From Roseateles sp. XES5 (GTDB taxonomy: Bacteria > Pseudomonadota > Alphaproteobacteria > Rhizobiales > Rhizobiaceae): 64,000 nt of DNA. The stretch covers positions 1,967,501 through 2,031,500 of the forward strand of contig NZ_CP084752.1 in assembly GCF_020535545.1 (NCBI RefSeq). Direction: 5' to 3'. This document shows positions 19,045 to 27,851 of the stretch, piece by piece (the stretch's first letter is position 1; each line of letters starts with the position of its first letter). Below the pieces are notes generated by a model that was not told where the DNA came from, did no database searches, and saw only the letters and a program-made list of their open reading frames with translations. A program made the position numbers and the translations under genes.

Positions 19045-19689
19045 TCAGAGGCGCGTCGTCAGCAGCTTGAAGCCGGCAAAGGCGAAGAAGGCGGCCATTA
19101 CGCCTTCGATGCCGCGGCGCGCGCGCAGGTAGGCCCGATGCACGGGGCCGAGCGAGAAGACCAGCGCGAAGCCGAGAAAGACGCAGACCCCGATCACCAT
19201 GCAGCCGGCAATGAAGGCCGCCATGACGCCGCCCGGCGCGCCGGGCGGCATGCCGAGCGATGTCAGCATGATCCAGTTGAAGATCGCCTTGGGATTGGTG
19301 AGGTGGATGCCAAGGCCCCGGAGATAGTGCCGGCGCGGCGAAAGGGCGGGCAGCGCGGCCATCTGGGCGCGATAGGTTTCCTCGCTCCTGCGGGCGGCGC
19401 GGTAGGCGTTCCAGGCGAGCCACAGCAGGTAGCAGCCGCCGACGATCTTCAGCACGATGATCGCTTCGCCATAGGTGCGGATGAGGGCGGAAAGGCCCGA
19501 TGCGGTGAGGATCGCCCAGATATAGGATCCCGTCAGCACGCCCGAGGCGAGCGCCAGCCCGGCGCGTCGGCCCTGGCTGATGGAGGTCGCGATGATGGCG
19601 ACGATTGCCGGTCCCGGCGAGGCCGTGGCGATGAAATAGGCCATCCAGGCAATGGCGAGCTGGGGCAGGTAGGGTGCAAGGTCGGTCAT
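19045..19689 (-). CDS. LysE/RhtB-family amino-acid exporter
   Basis: Inner-membrane exporter of 214 residues with about six transmembrane helices. The N-terminal motif ATASPGPAIVAIIATSISQGRRAGLALASGV and the mid-protein GIHLTNPKAIFNW are diagnostic for LysE/RhtB. The ATG at 19689 gives the normal family length; the open frame upstream to 20193 runs through the repeat and hisC and is not coding. Its stop abuts the convergent ispG stop with no gap. Substrate unknown. Confidence 0.88.
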   Translation of the reverse strand: MTDLAPYLPQLAIAWMAYFIATASPGPAIVAIIATSISQGRRAGLALASGVLTGSYIWAILTASGLSALIRTYGEAIIVLKIVGGCYLLWLAWNAYRAARRSEETYRAQMAALPALSPRRHYLRGLGIHLTNPKAIFNWIMLTSLGMPPGAPGGVMAAFIAGCMVIGVCVFLGFALVFSLGPVHRAYLRARRGIEGVMAAFFAFAGFKLLTTRL

Positions 19690-19815
19690 GGAGCCACCGG
19701 GAATGTGTCGGTGGACGATAGCCGAAGGTTTTTGCCGCTCCAAGCGGGAGAATTGCACCACATGTCCCCTTCCCTCCGCCCGGAAAGCGAGGCGGGAAGG
19801 AGGTCGCCCGTGGTC

Positions 19816-19920
19816 CTGGAGCATGTCAGGTTCAGATTGAACCAGACATGCTCTGACTTCTTTTGTTTTCGTTTGTCTTTGCGGGAAAACCGGTTCCCAC
19901 TTTTCCCTGACAAACTCTAG
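19816..19920. repeat. 105-bp two-palindrome repeat (RIME-like), copy 1
   Basis: The element runs from CTGG (a one-base variant of CTAG) to CTAG. Palindrome 1 has arms GCATGTCaGGTTCA and TGAACCaGACATGC; palindrome 2 has GGGAAAACCGGTTCCC at its core, flanked by TTTGTC and GACAAA. Copies 2 (50089-50193) and 3 (60340-60444) have the same length and nearly the same sequence. Two adjacent palindromes of about 100 bp fit the Rhizobium-specific intergenic mosaic elements (RIMEs). The terminal CTAG contains the hisC stop codon. Confidence 0.85.
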
Positions 19921-20972
19921 AGGATCTCTTCGAGCGCGGCGATCAGGCGGTCGCATTCCTGCGGCGTGCCGATGGTGATGCGCAGGAAATCCGAAATGCG
20001 GGGCTTGGCGAAATGGCGCACCAGCACGGCCCGCTCGCGCAGGCTTTTTGCCAGCGCTTCGCCGCTGTGATCGGGGTGGCGGGCGAAGACGAAGTTCGCC
20101 TGCGAGGGCAGCACCTCGAAGCCGCGCTGGCGTAGCGCTCCGGTGACGCGCTCGCGCGATTCGATGACCTTGCCGCGTGTCTCGTCGAACCATTCCCGGT
20201 CATCGATGGCGGCGGTCGCGCCGGCCTGGGCGATGCGGTCCAGCGGATAGGAGTTGAAGCTGTCCTTGACGCGTTCCAGCGCATCGATCAGCGGGCGCTG
20301 GCCGACGGCGTAGCCCACGCGCAGGCCCGCCAGCGAGCGGGACTTTGAGAGCGTGTGGATGACGAGCAAGTTGTCGTATTTCCGCGTCAGCGGGATCGCG
20401 CTTTCGCCGCCGAAATCGATATAGGCCTCGTCGATGACCACCGGCAGGTCCGGGTGTTCGGCGACGAGCTTCTCGATGGCCGACAGCGGCAGGCCGATGC
20501 CGGTCGGGGCATTCGGGTTCGACAGGATGATCGCGCCGGCAGGGCGGTCGTAGTCCGCAAGATCGACGGTGAAATCGTCCTTCAGCGGGATTTCCACCGG
20601 CTCGATGCCGAAGAGGCGGCAATAGGTCGGATAGAAGCTGTAGGTGATGTCGGGGTAGAGCAGCGGCTTATCGTGCTTGAGCAGCGCGACGAAGGCATGC
20701 GCCAGCACCTCGTCCGAACCATTGCCGACGAAGACTTCGTCGGCTTCCACGCCATAGAAGCGGGCGATGGACTGGCGCAGCGCCAGCGCGCTCGGATCCG
20801 GATAGAGCTTCAGGCTGTCGGCGACGGCGGCCTGCATGGCGGCGATGGCCTTGGGCGAGGGGCCATAGGGGTTTTCGTTGGTGTTGAGCTTGATGAGGTT
20901 GGCAATGCGCGGCTGTTCGCCTGCGACATAGGGCTTGAGCGTGGCGACGATGGGCGACCAGAATTTGCTCAT
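19917..20972 (-). CDS. hisC: Histidinol-phosphate aminotransferase HisC
   Basis: PLP-dependent class II aminotransferase that makes histidinol phosphate in histidine synthesis; such enzymes may also act on aromatic amino acids. The 351-residue protein has the substrate region [20 protein letters not shown], and the PLP lysine in [19 protein letters not shown] near residue 210. Its stop codon TAG is formed by the last bases of repeat copy 1, directly after ...EEIL. It starts 3 bases after the polyprenyl synthase stop, so the two are cotranscribed. Confidence 0.92.
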   Translation of the reverse strand: MSKFWSPIVATLKPYVAGEQPRIANLIKLNTNENPYGPSPKAIAAMQAAVADSLKLYPDPSALALRQSIARFYGVEADEVFVGNGSDEVLAHAFVALLKHDKPLLYPDITYSFYPTYCRLFGIEPVEIPLKDDFTVDLADYDRPAGAIILSNPNAPTGIGLPLSAIEKLVAEHPDLPVVIDEAYIDFGGESAIPLTRKYDNLLVIHTLSKSRSLAGLRVGYAVGQRPLIDALERVKDSFNSYPLDRIAQAGATAAIDDREWFDETRGKVIESRERVTGALRQRGFEVLPSQANFVFARHPDHSGEALAKSLRERAVLVRHFAKPRISDFLRITIGTPQECDRLIAALEEIL

Positions 20973-20975
20973 GGG

Positions 20976-21893
20976 TCAGTTCCTGCGAGTGGCGATGAAT
21001 CGGGCGGTTTCGACGAGAATGCCGGCCCGATGGCTGAACGGCGCAAGAAGCGCCTCGGCCTCCGTCACGAGTTCCGTCAGGCGGTTTTCCGCCCAGGCCT
21101 GGCCACGACGGGAAACGAGCGTCGCCTTGCCGCGTTCGGCGTCCTTGCCCGTCGCCTTGCCCATGGTCGCCGCGTCGGCGGTGAGGTCGAGCAGGTCGTC
21201 GGCGATCTGGAAGGCAAGGCCGACGGTCTCGCCATAGCGGCGCAGCGTCCGGCGGTCTTCTTCCGAAGCGCCGGCGACGATCGCTCCGGCCTCGCAGGCA
21301 AAGCGCAGCAGCGCGCCCGTCTTCATGGCCTGGAGGGTAACGATGCCGTCCTCGTCCGGCGCCTGCTTTTCCGCGGCGAGGTCGAGAGCCTGGCCTCCGG
21401 CCATGCCGCCGATGCCGGCGCCCCGGGCAAGCGCCAGAACCAGCGCCGTCTTGGTGGCGTCGGGCAGGCGCGTTTGGGGTGCGGCGACGATGTCGAAGGC
21501 GAGCGTCAGCAGGCTGTCGCCGGCAAGGATCGCGGTCGCATCGTCGAAGGCGATGTGCACGGTCGGCTGGCCGCGGCGCAGCTTGTCGTCGTCCATGGCC
21601 GGCAGGTCGTCATGGATGAGGGAATAGCAGTGGATGCATTCCAGCGCGGCGCCGATGCGCAGCGCCGTCTCGCGTTCCACGCCGGGAAAGAGCGCGGCGG
21701 ATTCAATGACGAGGAAGGGGCGCAGCCGCTTGCCGCCGTTGAGCACGCCGTGGCGCATGGCCGCGAGCAGGCGTTCGGGGCGGGCGATCTCGTCCGTCTG
21801 CGGTTCGGCCGACAACAGGGACGTCAGCAGCGTCTCCACCGCTTCGGCATTGGACCGCAAAAGGGACTGGAATTCCTGGTAACGTTCGCTCAT
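20976..21893 (-). CDS. Polyprenyl synthetase (farnesyl/geranylgeranyl diphosphate synthase type)
   Basis: Trans-prenyltransferase that extends allylic diphosphates with IPP, cytoplasmic. The 305-residue protein has GGKRLRP near residue 55, the first aspartate-rich motif DDLPAMDDD near 94-102, and the second, DDLLDLTAD. The bulky residues before the first motif (CYSLIHDD) and the length suggest a short-chain (C15-C20) IspA-like product; I leave the symbol open. The ATG at 21893 is preferred over an open frame to 22091 that runs into mtgA territory on the other strand. It is the first gene of a hisC operon. Confidence 0.88.
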   Translation of the reverse strand: MSERYQEFQSLLRSNAEAVETLLTSLLSAEPQTDEIARPERLLAAMRHGVLNGGKRLRPFLVIESAALFPGVERETALRIGAALECIHCYSLIHDDLPAMDDDKLRRGQPTVHIAFDDATAILAGDSLLTLAFDIVAAPQTRLPDATKTALVLALARGAGIGGMAGGQALDLAAEKQAPDEDGIVTLQAMKTGALLRFACEAGAIVAGASEEDRRTLRRYGETVGLAFQIADDLLDLTADAATMGKATGKDAERGKATLVSRRGQAWAENRLTELVTEAEALLAPFSHRAGILVETARFIATRRN

Positions 21894-21993
21894 GGCCGCT
21901 CTTTGGCATGGGCCTTCCGGCGAAGCAACGGGAATGCCGGGATGGCGGCAAAGAATCGCGGGGCGGCGCTGGTTTTTGGCGAGCCGTGACGGT

Positions 21994-22785
21994 ATGAAGG
22001 CGCAACGACGCAAGGATGGGCGCCGGCACTTGGACATCGTACCGGAAACACGGGCAGAGACGGTCAATTCGGAGGCAGACGCCGGTGGCAAGGATGGTTG
22101 GATGACCCGCCTGCGCCGGAACTGGCGCCGGGTCGTGCTTGCGGCCGTCGCTTTTGCGGCGCTGCCCTATGTGCTGATCATCCTCTATACGGTCGACTTC
22201 GTCCGTCCCATCTCCACCCTCATGCTGCGCGATCTCCTGCTGCTGCGCGGCTACGACCGGCAATGGGTGGAGTTCGAGGATATCTCGCCCAATGTCGTGC
22301 AGGCGGTGATGATGTCCGAGGACGGGCAGTTCTGCCGCCATGCCGGCGTGGACTGGGGCGAGATGCGCGCGGTGGTCAACGAGGCGCTCGCCGGCGAGCA
22401 GACGCGCGGCGCGAGCACCATCCCCATGCAGACGGCCAAGAACCTTTTCCTGTGGAACGGCCGCTCCTTCATGCGCAAGGCGATGGAGTTGCCGCTGGCG
22501 GTTGTCGCCGATTTCGTCTGGAGCAAGCGGCGGCTCATGGAAATCTACCTCAACATCGCCGAATGGGGCCCGGGCATCTACGGCATCGAGGCGGCCGCGC
22601 AGCACCATTTCAAGGTGTCGGCGGCAAAGCTCTCGCGCCGGCAGGCCGCGCTTCTCGCGGTCTCGCTGCCCAATCCCTACGAGCGCAATGCCGGAAAGCC
22701 GGGGCGCGGCCTGCAGCGCCTTGCCCGTCTCATCGAACGGCGGGCGAGCGGGTCCGGCGAATATATCAAATGTCTTTATGACTGA
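21994..22785 (+). CDS. mtgA: Monofunctional biosynthetic peptidoglycan transglycosylase MtgA
   Basis: Glycosyltransferase (GT51) that polymerises lipid II into glycan strands at the inner membrane. The 263-residue protein has a basic N-terminus, one transmembrane helix (about residues 47-67), then the catalytic motif [16 protein letters not shown] with the essential glutamate, [16 protein letters not shown], and [23 protein letters not shown]. The ATG at 21994 (MKAQRRKDG) gives a sensible cytoplasmic tail; MTRLRRNW at 22102 is an alternative. Confidence 0.9.
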   Translation: MKAQRRKDGRRHLDIVPETRAETVNSEADAGGKDGWMTRLRRNWRRVVLAAVAFAALPYVLIILYTVDFVRPISTLMLRDLLLLRGYDRQWVEFEDISPNVVQAVMMSEDGQFCRHAGVDWGEMRAVVNEALAGEQTRGASTIPMQTAKNLFLWNGRSFMRKAMELPLAVVADFVWSKRRLMEIYLNIAEWGPGIYGIEAAAQHHFKVSAAKLSRRQAALLAVSLPNPYERNAGKPGRGLQRLARLIERRASGSGEYIKCLYD

Positions 22786-22854
22786 TATCGCGGGTTTTCA
22801 TTGGCGCGAGCGCGCATGAAGCCCTAGGGTCCGTCGCTCTCAGGGAGCATCAAA

Positions 22855-23502
22855 ATGTCGGACCTCGTCCTCTACGTCGGCAACAAGAACTATTCCTCCT
22901 GGTCCTTCCGGCCGTGGATCGCGCTCGAAGCGGCAGGCGTGCCCTTCACGGACAGGGTCATTCCCTTCGATTTCGCCGCCGGCAATCCCGAGATCCGCAA
23001 GGTCTCGCCGACCGGCAAGGTGCCGGTCCTCCATCACGGTGACGCGAAGGTCTGGGAATCGCTCGCCATCATCGAATATGCGGCCGAACTCTTTCCCGAT
23101 GCCGGCCTCTGGCCGCAGGACCGTGCGGCGCGCGCCGAGGCGCGGGCGATCTCCATGGAAATGCTGTCCGGCTTCCGTGCCCTGCGCAATGCCTGCCCGA
23201 TGAACATCCGCCGCAAGCCAGGCAGGATCGACGTGCCGGCCGATGTGGCGGATGACGTGGCGCGCATCGAAACGCTCTGGAAGGACGCGCTGGCGCGCTC
23301 CGGCGGACCGTTCCTCTTCGGCGCCTTTTGCGCGGCGGACGCGATGTATGCGCCCGTCGTCAATCGCTTCGAGGCCTATTGCCTGACGGAAGACGAAACG
23401 GTCCTTGCCTATATGGCGCGTATGAAGGCACATCCGGCCTGGCAGAAATGGCAGGCGGCGGCTGTCGCCGAGCCGTGGATCGTGGCCGAAGACGAGGCTT
23501 GA
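22855..23502 (+). CDS. Glutathione S-transferase family protein
   Basis: Cytoplasmic thioredoxin-fold enzyme of 215 residues, with an N-terminal GST domain (NKNYSSWSFRPWIALEAAGVPF, then SPTGKVPVLHHG and the glutathione-binding ES pair in WESLAIIEYAAE) and an all-helical C-terminal domain containing FLFGAFCAADAMYAPVV. The serine/serine-rich start is typical of the bacterial YfcF/zeta-like group. It is well started (AGGGAGC before the ATG). Substrate unknown. It lies between mtgA and rpmF. Confidence 0.88.
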   Translation: MSDLVLYVGNKNYSSWSFRPWIALEAAGVPFTDRVIPFDFAAGNPEIRKVSPTGKVPVLHHGDAKVWESLAIIEYAAELFPDAGLWPQDRAARAEARAISMEMLSGFRALRNACPMNIRRKPGRIDVPADVADDVARIETLWKDALARSGGPFLFGAFCAADAMYAPVVNRFEAYCLTEDETVLAYMARMKAHPAWQKWQAAAVAEPWIVAEDEA

Positions 23503-23648
23503 ACGGTCGACGCGAAAAAATCAGTCCGGGGACTGGTCAAGCGGGGTTTTGCCATGTATAAGCCGGCCCAATTTCCGAGAAAAAGACATGTCCTGTCGCC
23601 CGTCCGGTGCCGTAAGGATGTGTTTGCCCGATAAGTGGAGTTAGTGAA

Positions 23649-23834
23649 ATGGCTGTACCGAAAAGAAAAACGAGCCCGTCCAAGCGCGGTATGCGCCGTT
23701 CCGCAGACGCTCTGAAGGGTTCGACCTACGTCGAAGACAAGAACTCGGGCGAACTGCGCCGTCCGCACCACATCGACCTGAAGACCGGCATGTACCGCGG
23801 TCGCCAGGTTCTGACGCCGAAGGAAAACGCATAA
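23649..23834 (+). CDS. rpmF: 50S ribosomal protein L32
   Basis: 61-residue basic ribosomal protein beginning [22 protein letters not shown], with the usual L32 HxHID-type region reduced to [16 protein letters not shown]. It has no zinc-binding cysteines, as usual for alphaproteobacteria. GGAG lies before the ATG and a good terminator follows. Confidence 0.97.
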   Translation: MAVPKRKTSPSKRGMRRSADALKGSTYVEDKNSGELRRPHHIDLKTGMYRGRQVLTPKENA

Positions 23835-23863
23835 TCCGCGTTTTCGGCATCAGCTGAGATCGA

Positions 23864-23890
23864 GGGCTGGCTTCGCGCCGGCCCTTTTCT
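23864..23890 (+). terminator. Rho-independent terminator after rpmF
   Basis: Eight-base stem GGGCTGGC/GCCGGCCC (one G-T pair), 5-base loop, then TTTTCTTTT. Confidence 0.85.
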
Positions 23891-23990
23891 TTTGCGCGGC
23901 TTCGGCAGGCGCGACATTTTCTTGTGCCGATTCTTCGGCTAAGACGGCCGCAACGCCGCCTTTTGCGCGCGGCCACTGGGAGCTTTGCCG

Positions 23991-24398
23991 ATGCTTTTGG
24001 CCATACCGCTGCTGATCATCCCCTTCGCCCTCTACAATCTCGCCATGACCGGGCTCTTCGGCGATGGCGGGGTCGCCGTGCTCGACAGCGAGGTGATGGC
24101 GGTCAACATGCTCTCCGGGACGACCTGGACAATGGCCTTTGGCGATCTCCTCATCCTGATCGCGCTCGTGCTGCTCTTCGTGGAAATCCTGAAAGCCACG
24201 CGTCCGGGCTCGCGGGCCCTCCTCGATCACATGCTGTCCATGGTTCTGTTCGTGGTGTTTCTGGTCGAGTTCCTGCTGGTGCAGGGCGCGGCGACGCAAA
24301 TCTTCTTCATCCTGATGACGATCACGTTCATCGACGTCATCGCAGGTTTTGCCGTCTCGATCCGCACGGCGAGCCGGGACCTTTCGATCGGGCTCTGA
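23991..24398 (+). CDS. Small four-helix integral membrane protein, conserved hypothetical
   Basis: 135-residue protein with four hydrophobic helices (about residues 2-25, 44-66, 78-100 and 102-122) and a short basic C-terminus. It resembles uncharacterised membrane proteins widespread in Rhizobiales; I know no function. GGGAG lies 8 bases before the ATG at 23991; a TTG six bases upstream is too close to that site. It follows the rpmF terminator and converges with phaR. Confidence 0.75.
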   Translation: MLLAIPLLIIPFALYNLAMTGLFGDGGVAVLDSEVMAVNMLSGTTWTMAFGDLLILIALVLLFVEILKATRPGSRALLDHMLSMVLFVVFLVEFLLVQGAATQIFFILMTITFIDVIAGFAVSIRTASRDLSIGL

Positions 24399-24434
24399 AC
24401 GGGCGCGGGAGAAGCCCGCGCCGGTCCATCGTTC

Positions 24435-25016
24435 TCAGCTGAGGTTGTCGAGCTTCGTCTGCAGCGCGCGCAGCTGTTCCTTCAATTCGTCGAGATCCTT
24501 GGCCTCGGCCTTTCGCGGTTCCTTCGGCTGCGGGGCGGCATTGGCGAAGGGCGAGAACATCTTCATCGCCTGCTGGAACATTTCCGTATTGCGCCGCACG
24601 GTTTCCTCGACCAGCTGCATCGGCACCTGCAGGTTCTTGCCGAGCGGCGTGTCGCCGAAGGTCTTGTTGATCTGCTCGCGCATCTGCGTCTGCTGCTCGG
24701 TAAAGGCCTGCATGGAGTGCTCGAGGTAGCTCGGCACCACCATCTGCATCTGGTCGCCGTAATAGGAGATCAGCTGGCGCAGGAAGGAGATCGGCAGCAG
24801 CGTGTTGCCAGTCTTGGATTCCTGCTCGAAAATGATCTGCGTCAGCACGGAATGGGTGATGTCGTCGCCGGACTTGGCGTCCTGCACGGTGAAGTCCTCG
24901 CCCTTCTTCACCATGACTGCGAGATCGTCCAGCGTCACATAGGTGCTGGTGCCCGTGTTGTAGAGCCGTCGGTTGGCATATTTCTTAATGACGATCTGAC
25001 CGTCGTTCCTGGCCAT
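24435..25016 (-). CDS. phaR: Polyhydroxyalkanoate synthesis repressor PhaR
   Basis: DNA-binding regulator that represses phasin and PHA genes and also binds nascent PHB granules. The 193-residue protein has the PHB accumulation DNA-binding domain (VIKKYANRRLYNTGTSTYVTLDDLAVMV, residues 9-36), the PHB-accumulation regulatory domain (LPISFLRQLISYYGDQMQ...), and a C-terminal coiled-coil tail (DLDELKEQLRALQTKLDNLS). It faces away from phaA-phaB, as in other Rhizobiales, so the intergenic region is a likely control point. Confidence 0.95.
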   Translation of the reverse strand: MARNDGQIVIKKYANRRLYNTGTSTYVTLDDLAVMVKKGEDFTVQDAKSGDDITHSVLTQIIFEQESKTGNTLLPISFLRQLISYYGDQMQMVVPSYLEHSMQAFTEQQTQMREQINKTFGDTPLGKNLQVPMQLVEETVRRNTEMFQQAMKMFSPFANAAPQPKEPRKAEAKDLDELKEQLRALQTKLDNLS

Positions 25017-25100
25017 TAGGGTCTCCTCATCCCCGTGTTCCTAAATCTTTTTTGGTTGCCGCAAGTATCTGCAAAAAGAGGCTTCCTGACAATCGAATTG

Positions 25101-25150
25101 TGCGATGCGGCGAGGAATGCTGCGCAACATGGAAATTCATGCTGCGCGCG
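25101..25150. promoter_or_regulatory. TGC-rich direct repeats between phaR and phaA, candidate PhaR operators
   Basis: ATGCTGCGC occurs at 25117-25125 and again at 25139-25147, exactly 22 bases (about two helical turns) apart, with a further TGCGATGCGGCG just upstream. PhaR proteins, as known from Paracoccus, bind TGC-rich DNA. The repeats are seen; PhaR binding is inferred. Confidence 0.45.
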
Positions 25151-25306
25151 CCCCCATGAAATTTTAGCGGCATCGGATATCCCGTTTGACTCTCCTCCTT
25201 TGCTTTGCCAGTTTCGATTTTGGGAGAACCGCCGGGCTCGCGCCGTTCGCGCGTCGGCCCGGTTCCAAGGCAGGCCGCAAGGCCGTCAGAACTGAGGAAG
25301 CACACC

Positions 25307-26488
25307 ATGAGCACTCCATCCATCGTCATCGCCAGCGCCGGCCGCACCGCGGTCGGGTCCTTCAACGGAGCCTTCGCCAACACGCCTGCCCACGAACTCG
25401 GGGCGACGGTCATTTCGGCGGTTCTGGAGCGCGCGGGTGTTGCGGCGGGTGAAGTGAACGAAGTGATTCTCGGCCAGGTCCTGCCGGCCGGCGAAGGCCA
25501 GAACCCGGCCCGCCAGGCCGCCATGAAGGCCGGCCTTCCGCAGGAGGCGACCGCCTGGGGCCTGAACCAGCTCTGCGGCTCGGGCCTGCGCGCCGTCGCG
25601 CTGGGCATGCAGCAGATCGCCACGGGCGATGCCAGCATCATCGTCGCCGGCGGCATGGAGTCCATGTCGATGGCGCCGCATTGCGCGCATCTGCGCGGCG
25701 GCGTGAAGATGGGCGACTTCAAGATGCTCGACACCATGATCAAGGACGGCCTGACCGACGCCTTCTACGGCTACCACATGGGCACGACCGCCGAGAATGT
25801 CGCCAAGCAGTGGCAGCTTTCCCGCGACGAGCAGGACGCCTTCGCCGTCGCCTCGCAGAACAAGGCCGAGGCCGCCCAGAAGGACGGCCGCTTCAAGGAC
25901 GAGATCGTTCCCTTCATCGTCAAGGGCCGCAAGGGTGATGTGACCGTCGATGCCGACGAGTATATCCGCCACGGCGCGACGCTCGATTCGATGACGAAGC
26001 TTCGCCCGGCCTTCGACAAGGAAGGCACGGTCACGGCCGGCAATGCTTCCGGCATCAACGACGGCGCCGCCGCCGCCCTGCTGATGAGCGAAGCGGAAGC
26101 CTCGCGTCGCGGCATCCAGCCGCTCGCCCGCATCGTTTCCTGGGCAACGGCCGGCGTCGATCCCAAGATCATGGGCATGGGCCCGGTGCCGGCCGCGCGC
26201 AAGGCGCTGGAGCGCGCCGGCTGGAAGCCCCAGGACCTGGACCTGCTGGAGATCAACGAAGCCTTCGCGGCCCAGGCCTGCGCCGTGCATCAGGAGATGG
26301 GCTGGGACACCAGCAAGGTCAATGTCAACGGCGGTGCGATCGCCCTGGGCCACCCCATCGGGGCTTCGGGCGCACGCATCCTGGTGACCCTGCTGCACGA
26401 GATGCAAAAGCGCGATGCCAAGAAGGGCATCGCCTCGCTGTGCATCGGCGGCGGCATGGGCGTGGCGCTGTGCATTGAGAGCATGTAA
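25307..26488 (+). CDS. phaA: Acetyl-CoA acetyltransferase (biosynthetic thiolase) PhaA
   Basis: Condenses two acetyl-CoA to acetoacetyl-CoA, the first step of PHB synthesis. The 393-residue protein has the acyl-accepting Cys90 in [10 protein letters not shown], the His in [11 protein letters not shown], and the second active-site Cys in [16 protein letters not shown] precedes the ATG. Residues 1-305 match, as I remember it, the 'Zoogloea ramigera' I-16-M thiolase almost residue for residue. From Trp306 on ([19 protein letters not shown]...) the protein resembles Cupriavidus/Burkholderiales PhaA instead, and codon use shifts at the same point, so the gene appears mosaic. Confidence 0.96.
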   Translation: MSTPSIVIASAGRTAVGSFNGAFANTPAHELGATVISAVLERAGVAAGEVNEVILGQVLPAGEGQNPARQAAMKAGLPQEATAWGLNQLCGSGLRAVALGMQQIATGDASIIVAGGMESMSMAPHCAHLRGGVKMGDFKMLDTMIKDGLTDAFYGYHMGTTAENVAKQWQLSRDEQDAFAVASQNKAEAAQKDGRFKDEIVPFIVKGRKGDVTVDADEYIRHGATLDSMTKLRPAFDKEGTVTAGNASGINDGAAAALLMSEAEASRRGIQPLARIVSWATAGVDPKIMGMGPVPAARKALERAGWKPQDLDLLEINEAFAAQACAVHQEMGWDTSKVNVNGGAIALGHPIGASGARILVTLLHEMQKRDAKKGIASLCIGGGMGVALCIESM

Positions 26489-26574
26489 GCATCCGCTTGC
26501 ACACTGCTTTGCCATGACCTGCCGCCGGCAGGGCGACGGGTCGACTCGAAAAATAGCCTAGGGGAGTGAGCCAC

Positions 26575-27300
26575 ATGAGCAGAGTAGCATTGGTAACGGG
26601 GGGATCGCGGGGCATCGGCGCAGCCATATCGGTTGCGCTGAAGGCGGCCGGATACAAGGTGGCTGCGAGCTATGCTGGCAATGACGATGCCGCCAACGCC
26701 TTCAAGGCGGAGACGGGCATTCCGGTCTACAAGTGGGATGTCGCGAGCTACGAGGCCTGCGCCGAGGGCATTGCGAAAGTCGAGGCCGATCTCGGCCCGG
26801 TGGACATTCTCGTCAACAATGCGGGCATCACCAAGGATGCGATGTTCCACAAGATGACGCCCGACCAGTGGGGCGCGGTCATCAACACCAACCTGACGGG
26901 TCTGTTCAACATGACCCATCCAATCTGGTCCGGCATGCGTGATCGCAGCTTCGGCCGCGTCATCAACATCTCCTCGATCAACGGTCAGAAGGGCCAGATG
27001 GGCCAGGCGAACTATTCCGCCGCCAAGGCCGGCGACCTCGGCTTCACCAAGGCGCTGGCGCAGGAAGGCGCCGCCAAGGGCATCACGGTCAACGCCATCT
27101 GCCCGGGTTACATCGGCACGGAAATGGTGCGCGCCATCCCGGAAAAGGTGCTGAACGAGCGGATCATCCCGCAGATTCCGGTCGGCCGCCTCGGCGAGCC
27201 GGACGAGATCGCCCGTATTGTCGTCTTCCTCGCCTCCGACGATGCCGGCTTCATCACCGGCTCGACGATCTCGGCGAATGGCGGCCAGTTCTTCGTCTGA
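26575..27300 (+). CDS. phaB: Acetoacetyl-CoA reductase PhaB
   Basis: NADPH-dependent SDR enzyme that reduces acetoacetyl-CoA to (R)-3-hydroxybutyryl-CoA, the second step of PHB synthesis. The 241-residue protein has the nucleotide loop [10 protein letters not shown] (8-17), NNAG, the catalytic Ser in [10 protein letters not shown], and YSAAKAG. The ATG at 26575 follows GGGGAG. Unlike phaA, it reads as Shinella/'Z. ramigera'-type throughout. The PHB synthase gene (phaC) is not in the window, usual for rhizobia. Confidence 0.96.
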   Translation: MSRVALVTGGSRGIGAAISVALKAAGYKVAASYAGNDDAANAFKAETGIPVYKWDVASYEACAEGIAKVEADLGPVDILVNNAGITKDAMFHKMTPDQWGAVINTNLTGLFNMTHPIWSGMRDRSFGRVINISSINGQKGQMGQANYSAAKAGDLGFTKALAQEGAAKGITVNAICPGYIGTEMVRAIPEKVLNERIIPQIPVGRLGEPDEIARIVVFLASDDAGFITGSTISANGGQFFV

Positions 27301-27321
27301 GACGAACGGGGCAAACGGAAC

Positions 27322-27346
27322 ACGGCGCCTTCGGGCGCCGTTTTTC
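27322..27346 (+). terminator. Rho-independent terminator after phaB
   Basis: Eight-base stem ACGGCGCC/GGCGCCGT around a TTCG tetraloop, followed by five T. Confidence 0.92.
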
Positions 27347-27372
27347 ATGGAAGGCCAGAAAAGGAGAGCGCC

Positions 27373-27681
27373 ATGAAACAGGACAAGCTGGACGATGCGG
27401 CCATCTCCGAGGGGCTGTCGGCGCTTGAGGGCTGGGCCCGTTCGGACGATGGCATCGCCATCGAGAAGCGCTACAAATTCAAGTCCTTTCGCGAGGCCTT
27501 CGGCTTCATGACGGAAGCGGCGCTGGCGGCGGAGAAGTTCAACCACCATCCCGAATGGTTCAACGTCTACAACCGCGTCGATGTGCGGCTGACCAATCAC
27601 GATGCCGGCGGCCTGACCGAACTCGACTTCAAGCTGGCGACGGCCATGGAGAAGGCGGCGGCCCTTCGCACGAAGAGTTGA
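27373..27681 (+). CDS. phhB: 4a-hydroxytetrahydrobiopterin dehydratase (pterin-4a-carbinolamine dehydratase)
   Basis: Dehydrates pterin-4a-carbinolamine, recycling the cofactor of aromatic amino acid hydroxylases; in bacteria it also works with molybdopterin-linked or other pterin enzymes. The 102-residue protein has the substrate motif [24 protein letters not shown], with the catalytic His-His pair. AAGGAGAG lies before the ATG. No phenylalanine hydroxylase gene is nearby, so its partner is not evident here. Confidence 0.93.
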   Translation: MKQDKLDDAAISEGLSALEGWARSDDGIAIEKRYKFKSFREAFGFMTEAALAAEKFNHHPEWFNVYNRVDVRLTNHDAGGLTELDFKLATAMEKAAALRTKS

Positions 27682-27738
27682 AGCGGCGTGATCGCATCCC
27701 CATATGATCCGCGCCGGGCTTTTCCGGTGCTGCCACCT

Positions 27739-27837
27739 GGAGCAAGCCCGCTTTTCCCGTGAAATGCGAAATGCTCCTGTCTCTGGGTTCTACGCAATTT
27801 CGCATGCAAGACCGCTTTGCATTGCCGGAATTGCTCT
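27739..27837. repeat. Divergent RIME-like two-palindrome element upstream of the DUF1232 gene
   Basis: Palindrome 1 has arms GGAGCA (27739-27744) and TGCTCC (27772-27777). Palindrome 2 has arms GCAATTTC (27794-27801) and GGAATTGC (27827-27834), with ACCGCTTTGCA inside. The second part resembles, from memory, the common rhizobial repeat ending in GGAATTGCTCT. It differs in sequence from the 105-bp element elsewhere in the window. A nested inverted pair ATGCGAAAT/ATTTCGCAT links the two halves. Confidence 0.5.
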
Positions 27838-27851
27838 GATGGAGGCCTTGC

